This document shows, piece after piece, positions 1 to 8,874 of a stretch of DNA of 64,000 nt (the stretch's first letter is position 1; every line of letters begins with the position of its first letter). The stretch is taken from the NCBI RefSeq assembly GCF_001417735.1, contig NZ_BBUZ01000026.1, positions 248,001 through 312,000 on the forward strand, given 5' to 3'. The position numbers and the translations under genes are program-made. The notes under the pieces are model-generated. The model was not told the DNA's origin and did no database searches. It worked only from the letters and a program-made list of their open reading frames with translations. Source of the DNA: Streptomyces sp. NBRC 110028. GTDB taxonomy: Bacteria > Actinomycetota > Actinomycetes > Streptomycetales > Streptomycetaceae.

Positions 1-3
1 GCC

Positions 4-1458
4 GTGACCGTGGTGTCCGCCGGGGCGCGGGCGACAGTCGCCTGGTGCGGCGCGGCGGCGACGCTGGCGGTGGCCCTGGCGGCGGCCGAGTCGGCCCGCC
101 GCGGACGCCTGATCGGCAAGCTGCGCGCCCGGATCGCCGAACAGGACGCCGCGTACCGGCAGCGCCTGGTCGACCAGGAGGTGGAGACCCGGCGGCTGGC
201 CGTGGACGTGCTGCCCGTGGCCGTGGAGCGGCTGCAGCGCGGGGCCGAGGTCGACGTCCTGATGAAGGACATCCCGCCCTCGCCCGACCTCGACCCGGAC
301 TTCGAATCCGCCCGGCGCGCCGTCCTGCGGATGGTGCTGGAGACCGTGCGGGCCGAGGAGGACCTGCGGGACGCGGCCGGGCGGGCGTTCGTCAACATCG
401 CCCGCCGGGTGCAGGCCATCGTCCACCAACAGGCCATGGACATGCGCGACATGGAGGACAAGCACGGGGCCGCCCCCGAGGTCTACCGCGATCTGCTCCA
501 CCTCGACCACGGCAACGCCCTGATCGGCCGGCTCGCCGACAGCATCTCGGTGCTGGGCGGCTCCCACCCGGGCCGCCAGTGGCGCAACCCGGTGCCGCTG
601 TACAACGTGCTGCGCGGCGCCATGTCCCGCATTCTCGAATACCGGCGGGTGGATCTGCACTCGGTGGCCGATGTCGGCATCGTCGGCCCGTCCGTGGAAC
701 CGCTCATCCACGCCCTTGCCGAACTGCTGGACAACGCCACCCGCTACTCCCCGCCCATGACCCGGGTACATCTGACGGCGGTCGAGGTGCAGTCCGGGGT
801 GGCGGTCGAGATCGAGGACGCCGGGGTGGGCCTGTCGGAGGAGAGCGGCAGGCGCGCCGAGTACGTGATGGAGCAGGCGGGCACCGGCTTCGACCTCGAC
901 GACCTCGGCGAGACGCCCCGGCTGGGCCTGGCCGTGGTGGGCCGGCTCGCCGTGAAGTACCGGTTCCAGGTCTCGCTGCGGCCCTCCGCGTACGGCGGCG
1001 TCCGCGCGGTGCTCGTCGTCCCGCAGGACGTCATCTGCCCCACCCCCGCCCCCGGCGGTGCCATCGCCCGGGCCCAAGTGCTGCCGCCGCCCAAGCCCAT
1101 CAAGCGCGCCGCGCCCTATCCGCCGCTGCCGGACCACATCACCGGCCCGGTCGCCCACGACCACAACGGGATCCGCCACAACACCGCCGGACTGCCCCAG
1201 CGCCGCCGCCGGATGCCGACCGTGACCCCGCCCATCCGCGTCGACGCCGACCCGGAGCCCGCCCCGGCGGGCCCCCCGGCACCGGCCGAGCCGCCCATCC
1301 AGCCGGGGATGTGGCTGGCCGCGTTCACCAAGGCCGTGTCCGGCGAGGCGGATCCGGTGGACCTCGCCGGCCGGCCCTACGGCGACGAGCTGTCGGATAC
1401 GGCGAACGCCCCGGACAACGCCTCGGACGCCCAGAACACCTCGGATAAGGGTGAGTAG
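4..1458 (+). CDS. cvnA: CvnA-like sensor histidine-kinase-type ATPase of a conservon
   Basis: First gene of a five-gene conservon, a membrane-associated complex that resembles a eukaryotic GPCR/G-protein module and affects morphology and metabolism in Streptomyces. One hydrophobic segment (about residues 12-28) is followed by a coiled region, a histidine-containing helix (LDHGNALIGR, around 167-176) and a HATPase domain with N-box ELLDNATRYSPP (240-251) and G-box DAGVGL (272-277). The C-terminal 140 residues are Pro-rich and probably disordered. Several GTG codons lie at the window edge (4, 13), and the true start may lie upstream, so treat the N-terminus as provisional. Only three bases separate it from the next gene. 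Confidence 0.85.
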   Translation: MTVVSAGARATVAWCGAAATLAVALAAAESARRGRLIGKLRARIAEQDAAYRQRLVDQEVETRRLAVDVLPVAVERLQRGAEVDVLMKDIPPSPDLDPDFESARRAVLRMVLETVRAEEDLRDAAGRAFVNIARRVQAIVHQQAMDMRDMEDKHGAAPEVYRDLLHLDHGNALIGRLADSISVLGGSHPGRQWRNPVPLYNVLRGAMSRILEYRRVDLHSVADVGIVGPSVEPLIHALAELLDNATRYSPPMTRVHLTAVEVQSGVAVEIEDAGVGLSEESGRRAEYVMEQAGTGFDLDDLGETPRLGLAVVGRLAVKYRFQVSLRPSAYGGVRAVLVVPQDVICPTPAPGGAIARAQVLPPPKPIKRAAPYPPLPDHITGPVAHDHNGIRHNTAGLPQRRRRMPTVTPPIRVDADPEPAPAGPPAPAEPPIQPGMWLAAFTKAVSGEADPVDLAGRPYGDELSDTANAPDNASDAQNTSDKGE

Positions 1459-1461
1459 CAC

Positions 1462-1866
1462 GTGACGCAAGCGCGGTTCAACATGGACTGGATGCTCCGG
1501 GACCTCGCCAAGAGCGTTCCGCAGACCCGCCACGTGGTCCTGCTGTCCTCGGACGGACTGTGCATGGCCCAGGTCGGTACGGACGAGGACACCGCCGACC
1601 GCCTGGCCGCCGCCTGCGCGGGACTGCAGAGCCTGTCCACGGCGATCGCCGCCGAATTCCCCACCGGCGACGGGCGGATGCGGCTGGTGGTCATCGAGGT
1701 CGACGGCGGCTTCTTCTATCTGATGGCGGCCGGCACCAGCTCCTACCTCGCGGTGCTCGCCGAGGACGGCGTGGACGCCGGGCTGATGGGCCAGTGCATG
1801 AGAGACCTGGTCGCCCGGCTCGGCGAACACCTCAGCAGTCCGCCACGGGCCGGACGCGTGACATGA
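1462..1866 (+). CDS. cvnB: CvnB-like roadblock/LC7 domain protein
   Basis: A 134-residue protein of the roadblock/LC7 family, the usual second conservon component; in this family it contacts the kinase-like CvnA and the GTPase CvnD. The sequence shows the expected alternating fold (DWMLRDLAKSVPQTRHVVLLSSDGL near the N-terminus, then a glycine-rich central strand region) and no signal peptide or membrane segment. GTG start after GTGAGTAGCAC. It overlaps the next start by ATGA, indicating translational coupling. Confidence 0.9.
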   Translation: MTQARFNMDWMLRDLAKSVPQTRHVVLLSSDGLCMAQVGTDEDTADRLAAACAGLQSLSTAIAAEFPTGDGRMRLVVIEVDGGFFYLMAAGTSSYLAVLAEDGVDAGLMGQCMRDLVARLGEHLSSPPRAGRVT

Positions 1867-2222
1867 GCCGGACCGGAAAGGGCACCGACGAAGGAGGCCC
1901 CGAACGGCTCTACCTCGTCGACGGCGGCCCCGGCCGGTCCGCGCGGGCGGACACCATCGAACTGGTCAGCCTGATCGTGGCCCGGGCCGAACCCGAGCCG
2001 GGCATGCCGCCCGAGGCCGCCGCCGTGCTGCGGATGTGCCACTTCCCGCTCTCCGTGGCCGAGATCTCCGCGTATCTGACGCTGCCCGTCAGCACCGTGA
2101 CCGTCCTCCTCGCGGATCTGCTCGCCCACCACCAGGTGGAGGCCCGGGCACCGGTCCCGGCCGCGGTGCTGCCCGACACCGAACTTCTGCAGGCGGTGAT
2201 GCATGGACTACAAAACCTCTGA
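1863..2222 (+). CDS. cvnC: CvnC-like DUF742 protein
   Basis: A 119-residue DUF742 protein, third member of the conservon. The central part (CHFPLSVAEISAYLTLPVST, about residues 59-78) is a winged-helix-like segment typical of DUF742. The ATG at 1863 overlaps the cvnB stop (ATGA) and its 3' end overlaps cvnD by 20 bp, so the module is tightly coupled. The reading frame stays open upstream of 1863, but the overlap and family length fix the start. The biochemical role is unknown; in the model it bridges CvnB and CvnD. Confidence 0.88.
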   Translation: MSRTGKGTDEGGPERLYLVDGGPGRSARADTIELVSLIVARAEPEPGMPPEAAAVLRMCHFPLSVAEISAYLTLPVSTVTVLLADLLAHHQVEARAPVPAAVLPDTELLQAVMHGLQNL

Positions 2223-2826
2223 GCCGATCGTCGGACCCCGCAGCGAGGACACCCTTCCGGCCTCCGCCGCCGCGGCCGTCAAGATCGTGATCGTCGGCGG
2301 ATTCGGCGTCGGCAAGACCACCATGGTCGGCTCGGTGAGCGAGATCCGCCCGCTGACCACCGAGGAGACGATGACCCAGGCCGGGGTCGGCGTCGACGAC
2401 ATCGCCGGGGTGGAACGCAAGACCGAGACCACCGTGGCCATGGACTTCGGCCGGATCAGCCTCAACGAACAGCTGGTGCTCTACCTCTTCGGCACCCCCG
2501 GCCAGGAGCGCTTCTGGTTCCTGTGGAACGGCCTCTTCGAGGGCGCGCTCGGGGCCGTGGTCCTCATCGACACCCGCCGTCTGGAGGTCAGCTTCGACGT
2601 CCTGGGCCGGCTGGAGGAGCGGGGCGTCCCCTTCGTCGTCGCCATCAACGCCTTCCCCGGGGCGCCCGACCACCCCGTCGGCCGACTGCGCGCGGCCCTG
2701 GACCTGCCCGACTCCGTCCCCATCGTCGACTGCGACGCCCGCGACCGCGCCTCCAGCCGCGACACCCTCCTCAGCCTCGTGCGCTATCTGCAACACCTCA
2801 CCACCGCCACCCCGGAGACACCGTGA
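2203..2826 (+). CDS. cvnD: CvnD-like small GTPase
   Basis: A 207-residue Ras-like GTP-binding protein, the G-protein-like part of the conservon. P-loop GGFGVGKT at residues 32-39; a DxxG-type switch II is seen as LFGTPGQERFW, with a guanine-specificity-like region INAFPGA further on. The Asn-Lys-x-Asp box is replaced by INAF, as is common in this family. The start overlaps cvnC by 20 bp and the stop overlaps the P450 GTG start by 4 bp. Confidence 0.9.
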   Translation: MDYKTSEPIVGPRSEDTLPASAAAAVKIVIVGGFGVGKTTMVGSVSEIRPLTTEETMTQAGVGVDDIAGVERKTETTVAMDFGRISLNEQLVLYLFGTPGQERFWFLWNGLFEGALGAVVLIDTRRLEVSFDVLGRLEERGVPFVVAINAFPGAPDHPVGRLRAALDLPDSVPIVDCDARDRASSRDTLLSLVRYLQHLTTATPETP

Positions 2827-4250
2827 CCCCTCCCCCCGACCAGTGCCCCGCCCACGCCCAAAGCCCCCTCGCCGGTGTGGTGGACCTCTTCGGATCCGAG
2901 AACGAGAAGGACCCGATGGGCCTGTACGAGCGGCTGCGCACCGAGCACGGACCGGTGGCCCCGGTGCGGCTCGGCGACGACGTACCGGCCTGGCTGCTGC
3001 TGGGCTACCGCGAGAACCTGGAGGTCGCCCGCACCCCCTCCCGGTTCTCCCGCGACTCCCGCTACTGGAGCGCCTGGGCGGAGGGCCGGATCCCGGACGA
3101 CTCGCCGCTGCTCCCGGTGGTCGGCTGGCAGCCCATGTGCACCTTCGCCGACGGCGACGAGCACGAGCGGCTGCGCGCCGCGCTCACCGACAGCATGAAC
3201 CGCGTTGACCGCCGAGGCATCCGCCGCCACATCACCCGCTTCACCCATCGACTGGTCAACGAATTCTGCGCCGAGGGACAGGCCGAACTCGTCACGGGCT
3301 TCGCCCAGCGGTTGCCCATGCTCGTCCTCACCCAGGTGCTCGGCATGCCCGACGAGTACGGCCCACGGCTGGTCGAGGCCACCCGCGACCTGATGAAGGG
3401 CTCCGACACGGCCCTGCGCAGCGACCGTTACGTCACCGACACCCTGCGCCACCTCGTCGAGCGCAAGCGCGCCGAGCCCGGCGAAGACCTCGCCTCCTGG
3501 CTGCTGGGCCACCCCTCCGAGCTGACCGAGGAGGAGGTCGTCCAGCATCTGCGGCTCGTACTGCTCACCGGCAACGAGACCACCACCAACCTCATGGCCA
3601 ACACGCTGCGCATGGTCCTCACCGACCCGCGCTTCCGCGCCTCCCTGGCCGGCGGCCACATGACCCTGCCGGACGTCATCGAGCACGTGCTGTGGAACGA
3701 ACCGCCGCTCACCGTGGTCCCCGGCCGCTGGGCCACCGGCGACACCGAACTGGGCGGACGGCGGATCAAGGCCGGGGACATGCTGCTGCTCGGCCTCGCC
3801 GCCGGGAACGTCGACCCCGCCATCCGCCCCGACCTCGGCGCGCCCATGTACGGCAACCGCTCACATCTGTCGTTCAGCGGCGGCCCGCACGAATGCCCCG
3901 GCCAGGACATCGGCCGCGCCATCGCGGACACCGCCATCGACACCCTGCTGCTGCGCCTGCCCGATCTGCGGCTGGACGTGCCGGAGACCGAGCTGAACTG
4001 GGTCGCGTCGTGGATCTCCCGCCATCTGGTCGCGCTGCCGGTCGCGTTCATGCCGCGCCGGCCCGCCACCGATCCGGTGGACACCTCCGGGCTGCTGCCC
4101 GCGCCCAGGACGCGCCCCGCGCGCGCGGTGCTCGCGGACGACGAGGAGGCCTTACCCGTGGACGAGGCCGCCACCGCCGCCATGCCGCCCCCCGCGCGGG
4201 TGCCGTGGTGGACGGCCCTGTGGCGGTGGCTGCGCGGCACCGCGTCGTGA
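2823..4250 (+). CDS. cvnE: CvnE-type cytochrome P450, CYP157-like, with altered ExxR and a TTA codon
   Basis: A 475-residue P450 closing the conservon. The I-helix motif TGNETT (249-254) and heme loop FSGGPHECPG (Cys358) are present. The K-helix ExxR motif, nearly invariant in P450s, reads EHVLW (287-291), so Arg is replaced by Leu; as I recall, CYP157C1 of S. coelicolor has the same pattern (EQSLW). The GTG start overlaps the cvnD stop (GTGA). Codon 444 (4152-4154) is TTA, predicting bldA-dependent completion of the protein near its C-terminus. The C-terminal 60 residues are a Pro/Ala-rich extension. The substrate is unknown, and whether the enzyme is catalytic or regulatory is open. Confidence 0.88.
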   Translation: MTPPPDQCPAHAQSPLAGVVDLFGSENEKDPMGLYERLRTEHGPVAPVRLGDDVPAWLLLGYRENLEVARTPSRFSRDSRYWSAWAEGRIPDDSPLLPVVGWQPMCTFADGDEHERLRAALTDSMNRVDRRGIRRHITRFTHRLVNEFCAEGQAELVTGFAQRLPMLVLTQVLGMPDEYGPRLVEATRDLMKGSDTALRSDRYVTDTLRHLVERKRAEPGEDLASWLLGHPSELTEEEVVQHLRLVLLTGNETTTNLMANTLRMVLTDPRFRASLAGGHMTLPDVIEHVLWNEPPLTVVPGRWATGDTELGGRRIKAGDMLLLGLAAGNVDPAIRPDLGAPMYGNRSHLSFSGGPHECPGQDIGRAIADTAIDTLLLRLPDLRLDVPETELNWVASWISRHLVALPVAFMPRRPATDPVDTSGLLPAPRTRPARAVLADDEEALPVDEAATAAMPPPARVPWWTALWRWLRGTAS

Positions 4251-4284
4251 GCTGACGCCGTGAGCTGATACGGGGCCGGCCCGC

Positions 4285-4437
4285 TCAGCGGGCGAGCAGC
4301 GTCCCCACCGCCAGCAGCGCGAGCACCACCCAGGCGAACCACAGCCAGCCATTGCTCCCCAGCGCCACGGTGTAGGCGGTCACCGCCACCAGGCCTCCCA
4401 CCGCGCACACCGTCATTCCCTTGGCGGATCCGGTCAT
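4285..4437 (-). CDS. Small membrane protein, two hydrophobic segments
   Basis: A 50-residue protein with two predicted membrane helices (about 8-25 and 29-46) and almost no soluble part. I chose the internal ATG at 4437 because GAGGAGG lies six bases upstream; the frame stays open further upstream but without such a site. It lies downstream of the ctaG-like gene in the same direction, but a strong hairpin separates them. Function unknown. Confidence 0.6.
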   Translation of the reverse strand: MTGSAKGMTVCAVGGLVAVTAYTVALGSNGWLWFAWVVLALLAVGTLLAR

Positions 4438-4485
4438 CCCCGACCTCCTCACGGCGGTCCCGGCATCCCGGCGCCGGAACACCGG

Positions 4486-4523
4486 CCCCACGGCCGAGAC
4501 TCCATGGTCTCTCGGTCGTGGGG
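4486..4523 (-). terminator. Hairpin terminator behind the ctaG-like gene
   Basis: Perfect 7-bp outer arms CCCCACG (4486-4492) and CGTGGGG (4517-4523) enclose a second stem (GAGAC 4496-4500 with GTCTC 4507-4511). The structure starts 8 bp downstream of the minus-strand stop at 4531. There is no clear U-tract, as usual for Streptomyces terminators. Confidence 0.6.
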
Positions 4524-4530
4524 TCTTCGG

Positions 4531-5481
4531 CTAGCGCCCGCGGGCCTGGAGCGACGCCAGATAGGCGTTGTACGCGGCGAGTTCCTGATCGCCGTCGCGG
4601 TCCGCCGTACGGTCGTCGCGCCGCGCCTGGCGCTGGTCCGACCGGTACCACTGGTACACCAGCGCCACCAGCACGATCACCGACGGGACCTCGCTGAACG
4701 CCCAGGCGATGCCGCCCGCCGCGTTCTGGTCGGCCAGCGCGTCGATCCCCAGCGAGCCGGGCGGATGCTCGAACGTGCCGACCATGGGCGCGGTCGCCAT
4801 CATCAGCGCGATCCCGAAGAACGCGTGGAAGGGCATCCCCGCGAACAGCTCCAGCATCCGCATCACATAGCCCGGCCGGTGCGGACCCGGGTCCACGCCC
4901 ATGATCGGCCAGAAGAAGACCAGACCCACCGCGAGGAAGTGGACCATCATCGCGATGTGCCCGGCCTTGGACCCCATCAGGAAGTCGAACAGCGGGGTGA
5001 AGTACAGCCCGTACAGGCTCGCGATGAACAGCGGGATCGTGAACACCGGGTGGGTGATGAACCGCATGTAGCGGCTGTGCAGCAGCGCCACCAGCAGCTC
5101 CCGCGGCCCCTTGCGGCCCCGCCCGGCCGCCGGCAGGGCGCGCAGGGCCAGCGTCACCGGCGCGCCCAGCAGCAGGAGGATGGGGGAGACCATGCTGATG
5201 ATCATGTGCTGGACCATGTGCACGCTGAACATGACCATGCCGTAGTCGTTCAGCCCGGTGCACATCGCGACCACGATGGTCAGCACACCCGCCACGAACG
5301 CCGCCAGCCGCCCGACCGGCCAGCGGTCACCGCGCCGCCACAGCCGCGCGACGCCCCAGCCGTACAGGGCGAGGGCGAGCACACAGCCGACGAGGAAGAA
5401 GGGATCACCGCCGAACTGCAGCCCGCGCGACAGCGTGAACGGCGGCAGATCCATCATCATGCCGTGCCCGCCGTGATCCAT
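4531..5481 (-). CDS. ctaG: CtaG-like cytochrome c oxidase assembly membrane protein
   Basis: A 316-residue polytopic protein of the caa3-type CtaG family, linked to copper delivery or assembly of cytochrome oxidase in Gram-positive bacteria. Seven or so membrane helices run through residues 25-270. Conserved histidine patterns are visible (SVHMVQHMIISM, AMMVHFLAVG, MPFHAFFGIA), and the N-terminus is Met/His-rich (MDHGGHGMMMD), suggesting metal contact. The C-terminus is cytosolic and charged. ATG start at 5481. No oxidase subunits lie nearby. Confidence 0.85.
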   Translation of the reverse strand: MDHGGHGMMMDLPPFTLSRGLQFGGDPFFLVGCVLALALYGWGVARLWRRGDRWPVGRLAAFVAGVLTIVVAMCTGLNDYGMVMFSVHMVQHMIISMVSPILLLLGAPVTLALRALPAAGRGRKGPRELLVALLHSRYMRFITHPVFTIPLFIASLYGLYFTPLFDFLMGSKAGHIAMMVHFLAVGLVFFWPIMGVDPGPHRPGYVMRMLELFAGMPFHAFFGIALMMATAPMVGTFEHPPGSLGIDALADQNAAGGIAWAFSEVPSVIVLVALVYQWYRSDQRQARRDDRTADRDGDQELAAYNAYLASLQARGR

Positions 5482-5502
5482 TCCCTATCCCCGGCCTTCC
5501 TG

Positions 5503-5547
5503 GGTTCTCCCGGTGCGCACGAAAAGTGCTCGCACCAGCCTAGAACC
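5503..5547 (-). terminator. Nested hairpin between pfkA and ctaG
   Basis: Outer arms GGTTCT (5503-5508) and AGAACC (5542-5547) enclose inner arms GGTGCG (5512-5517) and CGCACC (5531-5536) with a GAAAA loop. It sits 8 bp after the pfkA stop on the minus strand and in the ctaG leader, so it is either the pfkA terminator or a leader structure. Confidence 0.55.
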
Positions 5548-5554
5548 GGTCAGA

Positions 5555-6580
5555 TCACAGCACGCACTCGGCCTCGGTGTACCGCTCGGTGGGGACCGTC
5601 TTCAGCCGCTCCACGGCGTCCGCGAGGGGCACCAGCACGATGTCCGTGCCGCGCAGCGCCGTGATCTTGCCGAATTCGCCGCGGTGCGCCGCCTCCACGG
5701 CGTGCCAGCCGAAGCGGGTGGCCAGGACCCGGTCGTACGCCGTCGGCGTGCCGCCGCGCTGCACATGGCCCAGGATCACCGGCCGGGCCTCCTTCCCCAG
5801 CCGCCCCTCCAGCTCGACGGAGAGCAGGCGGGCGATACCGGCGAACCGCTCGTGGCCGTAGACGTCCCGTTCCCCGGCCGTGTACTCCATCGTGCCCTCG
5901 CGCGGCTTGGCGCCCTCGGCGGCCACCACGATGGCGAACTTCTTGCCCGCCTCGAACCGTGCCCCGACGGTCGCGGCCAGCTCCTCGATGTCGAACGGGC
6001 GCTCCGGTACGACGATCGCGTGGGCGCCCGCGGCCATGCCCGAGTGCAGCGCGATCCAGCCGGTGTGGCGCCCCATGACCTCGACGATCAGCACCCGCTG
6101 ATGGGACTCCGCGGTGGTCTTGAGCCGGTCCAGGGCCTCGGTCGCCACCCCGACCGCGGTGTCGAAGCCGAAGGTCACATCGGTCGAGGCGATGTCGTTG
6201 TCGATCGTCTTCGGCACCCCGACGATCGGCAGCCCGGCGTCGGACAGCATCCGGGCCGCCTTCAGGGTGCCCTCGCCGCCGATCGGGATGACCGCGTCCA
6301 GGCCCAGCTCCTCGACATGGCCCTTCGCGCGCTCCACCCCCTCGCGCAGGTGCGCGGGCTGCACCCGGGTCGAGCCGAGGATGGTGCCGCCGAGGGCCAG
6401 GATGCCGCCCACGGCGTCCAGGTCGAGCTTGCGGTAGTCACACTCCAGCAGGCCCTTCCAGCCGTCCTGGAAGCCGATCACCTCGTCGCCGTGGTCGACG
6501 ACGGCGCGGTGGACGATGGACCTGATGACCGCGTTCAGCCCGGGGCAGTCGCCGCCGGACGTGAGCACACCGATGCGCAT
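5555..6580 (-). CDS. pfkA: 6-phosphofructokinase
   Basis: A 341-residue phosphofructokinase that phosphorylates fructose-6-phosphate in glycolysis. Phosphoryl-donor motifs: TSGGDCPG (8-15), GGEGT (101-105) and PKTIDND (123-129). Gly at 104 fits ATP as donor, whereas Lys in PKTIDND is the state shared with pyrophosphate-dependent enzymes; this mixed pattern is typical of the actinobacterial group III enzymes, which are mostly ATP-dependent. Fructose-6-P residues are seen in MGRHTGWIAL and HVQRGG. ATG at 6580, standing alone between hairpins. Confidence 0.93.
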   Translation of the reverse strand: MRIGVLTSGGDCPGLNAVIRSIVHRAVVDHGDEVIGFQDGWKGLLECDYRKLDLDAVGGILALGGTILGSTRVQPAHLREGVERAKGHVEELGLDAVIPIGGEGTLKAARMLSDAGLPIVGVPKTIDNDIASTDVTFGFDTAVGVATEALDRLKTTAESHQRVLIVEVMGRHTGWIALHSGMAAGAHAIVVPERPFDIEELAATVGARFEAGKKFAIVVAAEGAKPREGTMEYTAGERDVYGHERFAGIARLLSVELEGRLGKEARPVILGHVQRGGTPTAYDRVLATRFGWHAVEAAHRGEFGKITALRGTDIVLVPLADAVERLKTVPTERYTEAECVL

Positions 6581-6695
6581 GGCGCGTGATTCCTCTGTCT
6601 ATGAGAGGCCGACGGCCGGACCGCGCTGTCCGGCGGGACGACAGACACCCTAACGGCGACCGGGCGGGCCCGCCGGGGACCCGCCCGGGAACGGG

Positions 6696-7436
6696 TCAGG
6701 CGGGCTGGGCGGTGGCCGCCGCGATCCGCTCGTTGCGCAGCGCCTCGTACCACTGGTCGTCGACCGGCGGCAGCCCGTTCACATCGAGCGCCAGCTTCAG
6801 CAGATGGTCCGCGATGTACGGGTTGCGGGCCATCACCGGACCGTGCATGTACGTCCCGAAGACGGTGTCCTTGTACGCGCCCTCGTAGCCGTCGCCCGTG
6901 CCGTTGCCGTTGCCGAACCGGACACGCGCGAAGGGGCGCGCGGTCGGGCCCAGATGGGTCACGCCCTGGTGGTTCTCGAACCCGGTCAGCGGCGGCAGGC
7001 CCAGCGGGTCGTCGATGTCGGCCAGCACATCGCCGACGCAGCGGGCGCCCTCACCGCGGGTGCTGATCACGTCCAGCAGCCCCAGACCCTGCTGGCGCTG
7101 CCCGAGGTCGTTGATGAACTCGTGGCCGAGGATCTGGTACCCGGCGCACACCGAGAAGACGATCGCCCCGTTGGCGACCGCGCGGTTCAGCCCGCCGTCC
7201 CGCATCAGCCGCTCGGCGGCGAGCCGCTGCGGGCGGTCCTCACCGCCGCCGATCAGGTAGATGTCCCCGGAGGTGGGGATCTGCTGGTCGGAGCGGACGT
7301 CCAGGCGGGAGACGTCCAGCCCGCGCTGGCGCGCCCGGCGCTCCACCACCAGGACGTTGCCCTGGTCGCCGTACGTGCTCAGCAGGTCGGGGTAGACCCA
7401 GACCAGACGCAGGCCGTTCTGGCTCGTGCTACGCAT
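6696..7436 (-). CDS. gatD: GatD, glutamine amidotransferase subunit of lipid II isoglutaminyl synthase
   Basis: A 246-residue CobB/CobQ-type class I glutaminase. It supplies ammonia to MurT, which amidates D-Glu of the lipid II stem peptide. Nucleophile Cys97 (FSVCAGYQILG) and catalytic His198 (YMHGP) are visible. The ATG at 7436 has GAGGAG upstream; the frame runs further 5' but overlaps murT. It lies 23 bp downstream of murT, so the two form an operon as in other Gram-positives. Cobyric acid synthase annotation would be wrong: the domain is short and partnered with a Mur ligase. Confidence 0.9.
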   Translation of the reverse strand: MRSTSQNGLRLVWVYPDLLSTYGDQGNVLVVERRARQRGLDVSRLDVRSDQQIPTSGDIYLIGGGEDRPQRLAAERLMRDGGLNRAVANGAIVFSVCAGYQILGHEFINDLGQRQQGLGLLDVISTRGEGARCVGDVLADIDDPLGLPPLTGFENHQGVTHLGPTARPFARVRFGNGNGTGDGYEGAYKDTVFGTYMHGPVMARNPYIADHLLKLALDVNGLPPVDDQWYEALRNERIAAATAQPA

Positions 7437-7459
7437 CGTCGTGTCTCCTCGTACGGGGG

Positions 7460-8698
7460 TCAGTTGCCGACCCGGCGGCGCAGGTCCTGGAACGCGGTGT
7501 AGTTGGCGATCACCTCGATGCGGCCGGGCGGGGAGATCCGCACCGCCTCGTCCGCGTCGGCGCAGACCCGGAAGTCGAGCCCGGCGACCTCCAGGCGCAC
7601 CGCGAGGTCCAGCTTGCGGTCGCCGATCACGCAGATCGGGTGCCCGGCGAGCCGGGTGTAGTCCACGTCCCACAGCCAGGAGGTGTCGGTGCCGTCCGCG
7701 CCGCGCGCGTTCACCGAGAGGATCACCGGGGTGGGCGGCGGATCGATCAGCGAGAACGTCTCCAGCCAGCCGGCCGGGTTCTTCGCCAGCAGCAGCCGCA
7801 GCTGCCGCTCCTGGAAGGTGACCACGTCATAGCGGCCGGCGACGGCCTGCACCTGGTACATCCGCTCCAGCGCGACCTGCGGGGGCACGCCGAAGGTGGC
7901 GGCCACGGCCGCCGAGGTGGCCGCGTTCGCCTTGTTCGCGCGGCCGGGCAGCTGGAGGTGGATCGGCCAGGCCGCGCCGTGCGGGTCCAGCACGTAGTCG
8001 CCGTTCAGCGCCCAGCTGGGCACCGGGCGGCGGAAGCCGCACTCGCCGCACACCCAGTCGTCGCCGGGGCGCTGGAGCACCCCGCCGCACGACGGGCAGG
8101 ACCAGGCGTCGTCCTTCCACTCCTGACCCGCGGCCACCCACACCACATTGGGGCTGGAGGAGGCGGCCCAGACGATGAGCGGGTCGTCCGCGTTCGCGAT
8201 CACCATGGCCTTCGTACCGGCCAGGCCCTCGCGCCACTTCTCGGCGAGCATCCGCGTCTCGGCGGCCCGGTCGAGCTGGTCGCGCGAGAGGTTCAGCAGC
8301 GCGATGGCCTTGGGCTCGGTGTCGCGGGCGACCCCGGCGAGGTACTTCTCGTCGACCTCGATCACGCCGTAGCGGGCGTCGGAGCCGCCCGCCAGGGCCG
8401 AGGTGATGCCCGCGGGCATATTGGCCCCGAGCGCGTTGGAGACCACCGGGCCCGCGGCCCGCAGCGCCTCGGCGATCAGCCGGGTGGTCGTGGTCTTGCC
8501 GTTGGTCGCCGACACCAGGATCACGTCCAGGTGGTTCGCCAGCCTGCTGAGCAGATCGGGGTCGAGGCGCAGGGCCACCTTGCCGCCGATCACCGACCCG
8601 CTGCCGCGGCCCGCGGCCTTCGACACCGCCGCCGCGGCCTTGCCCGCCGTCACGGCCAGCTTGGCACGTGGCGACAGCGGCTCTGAGTTGCCTGCCAT
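7460..8698 (-). CDS. murT: MurT, Mur-ligase-like subunit of lipid II isoglutaminyl synthase
   Basis: A 412-residue Mur ligase family protein. ATP-binding motif SATNGKTTT (63-71); a four-cysteine zinc ribbon inserted in the central domain (Cys201, 204, 217, 220) and a C-terminal DUF1727 region, both typical of MurT. It activates the D-Glu alpha-carboxyl of lipid II for amidation with ammonia from GatD. The ATG at 8698 is preceded by GAGGAGG. It is the first gene of the murT-gatD operon. Confidence 0.92.
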   Translation of the reverse strand: MAGNSEPLSPRAKLAVTAGKAAAAVSKAAGRGSGSVIGGKVALRLDPDLLSRLANHLDVILVSATNGKTTTTRLIAEALRAAGPVVSNALGANMPAGITSALAGGSDARYGVIEVDEKYLAGVARDTEPKAIALLNLSRDQLDRAAETRMLAEKWREGLAGTKAMVIANADDPLIVWAASSSPNVVWVAAGQEWKDDAWSCPSCGGVLQRPGDDWVCGECGFRRPVPSWALNGDYVLDPHGAAWPIHLQLPGRANKANAATSAAVAATFGVPPQVALERMYQVQAVAGRYDVVTFQERQLRLLLAKNPAGWLETFSLIDPPPTPVILSVNARGADGTDTSWLWDVDYTRLAGHPICVIGDRKLDLAVRLEVAGLDFRVCADADEAVRISPPGRIEVIANYTAFQDLRRRVGN

Positions 8699-8874
8699 CG
8701 TCTCTCGATCCTCCTCGCATACCGGCGCCGCACCTGCCCCCCGAGGCACCGGTGGTACGCCCCCTCCGCGCCGAATCGCCAGCCGGGAGGCCACGGTCGG
8801 GGATCAGCCTATCGAGATCCGGCCGGTGTCCCGAATCCCGTCGGCCCTTCCGGGGGACCGTACGCTTGGCTCCC

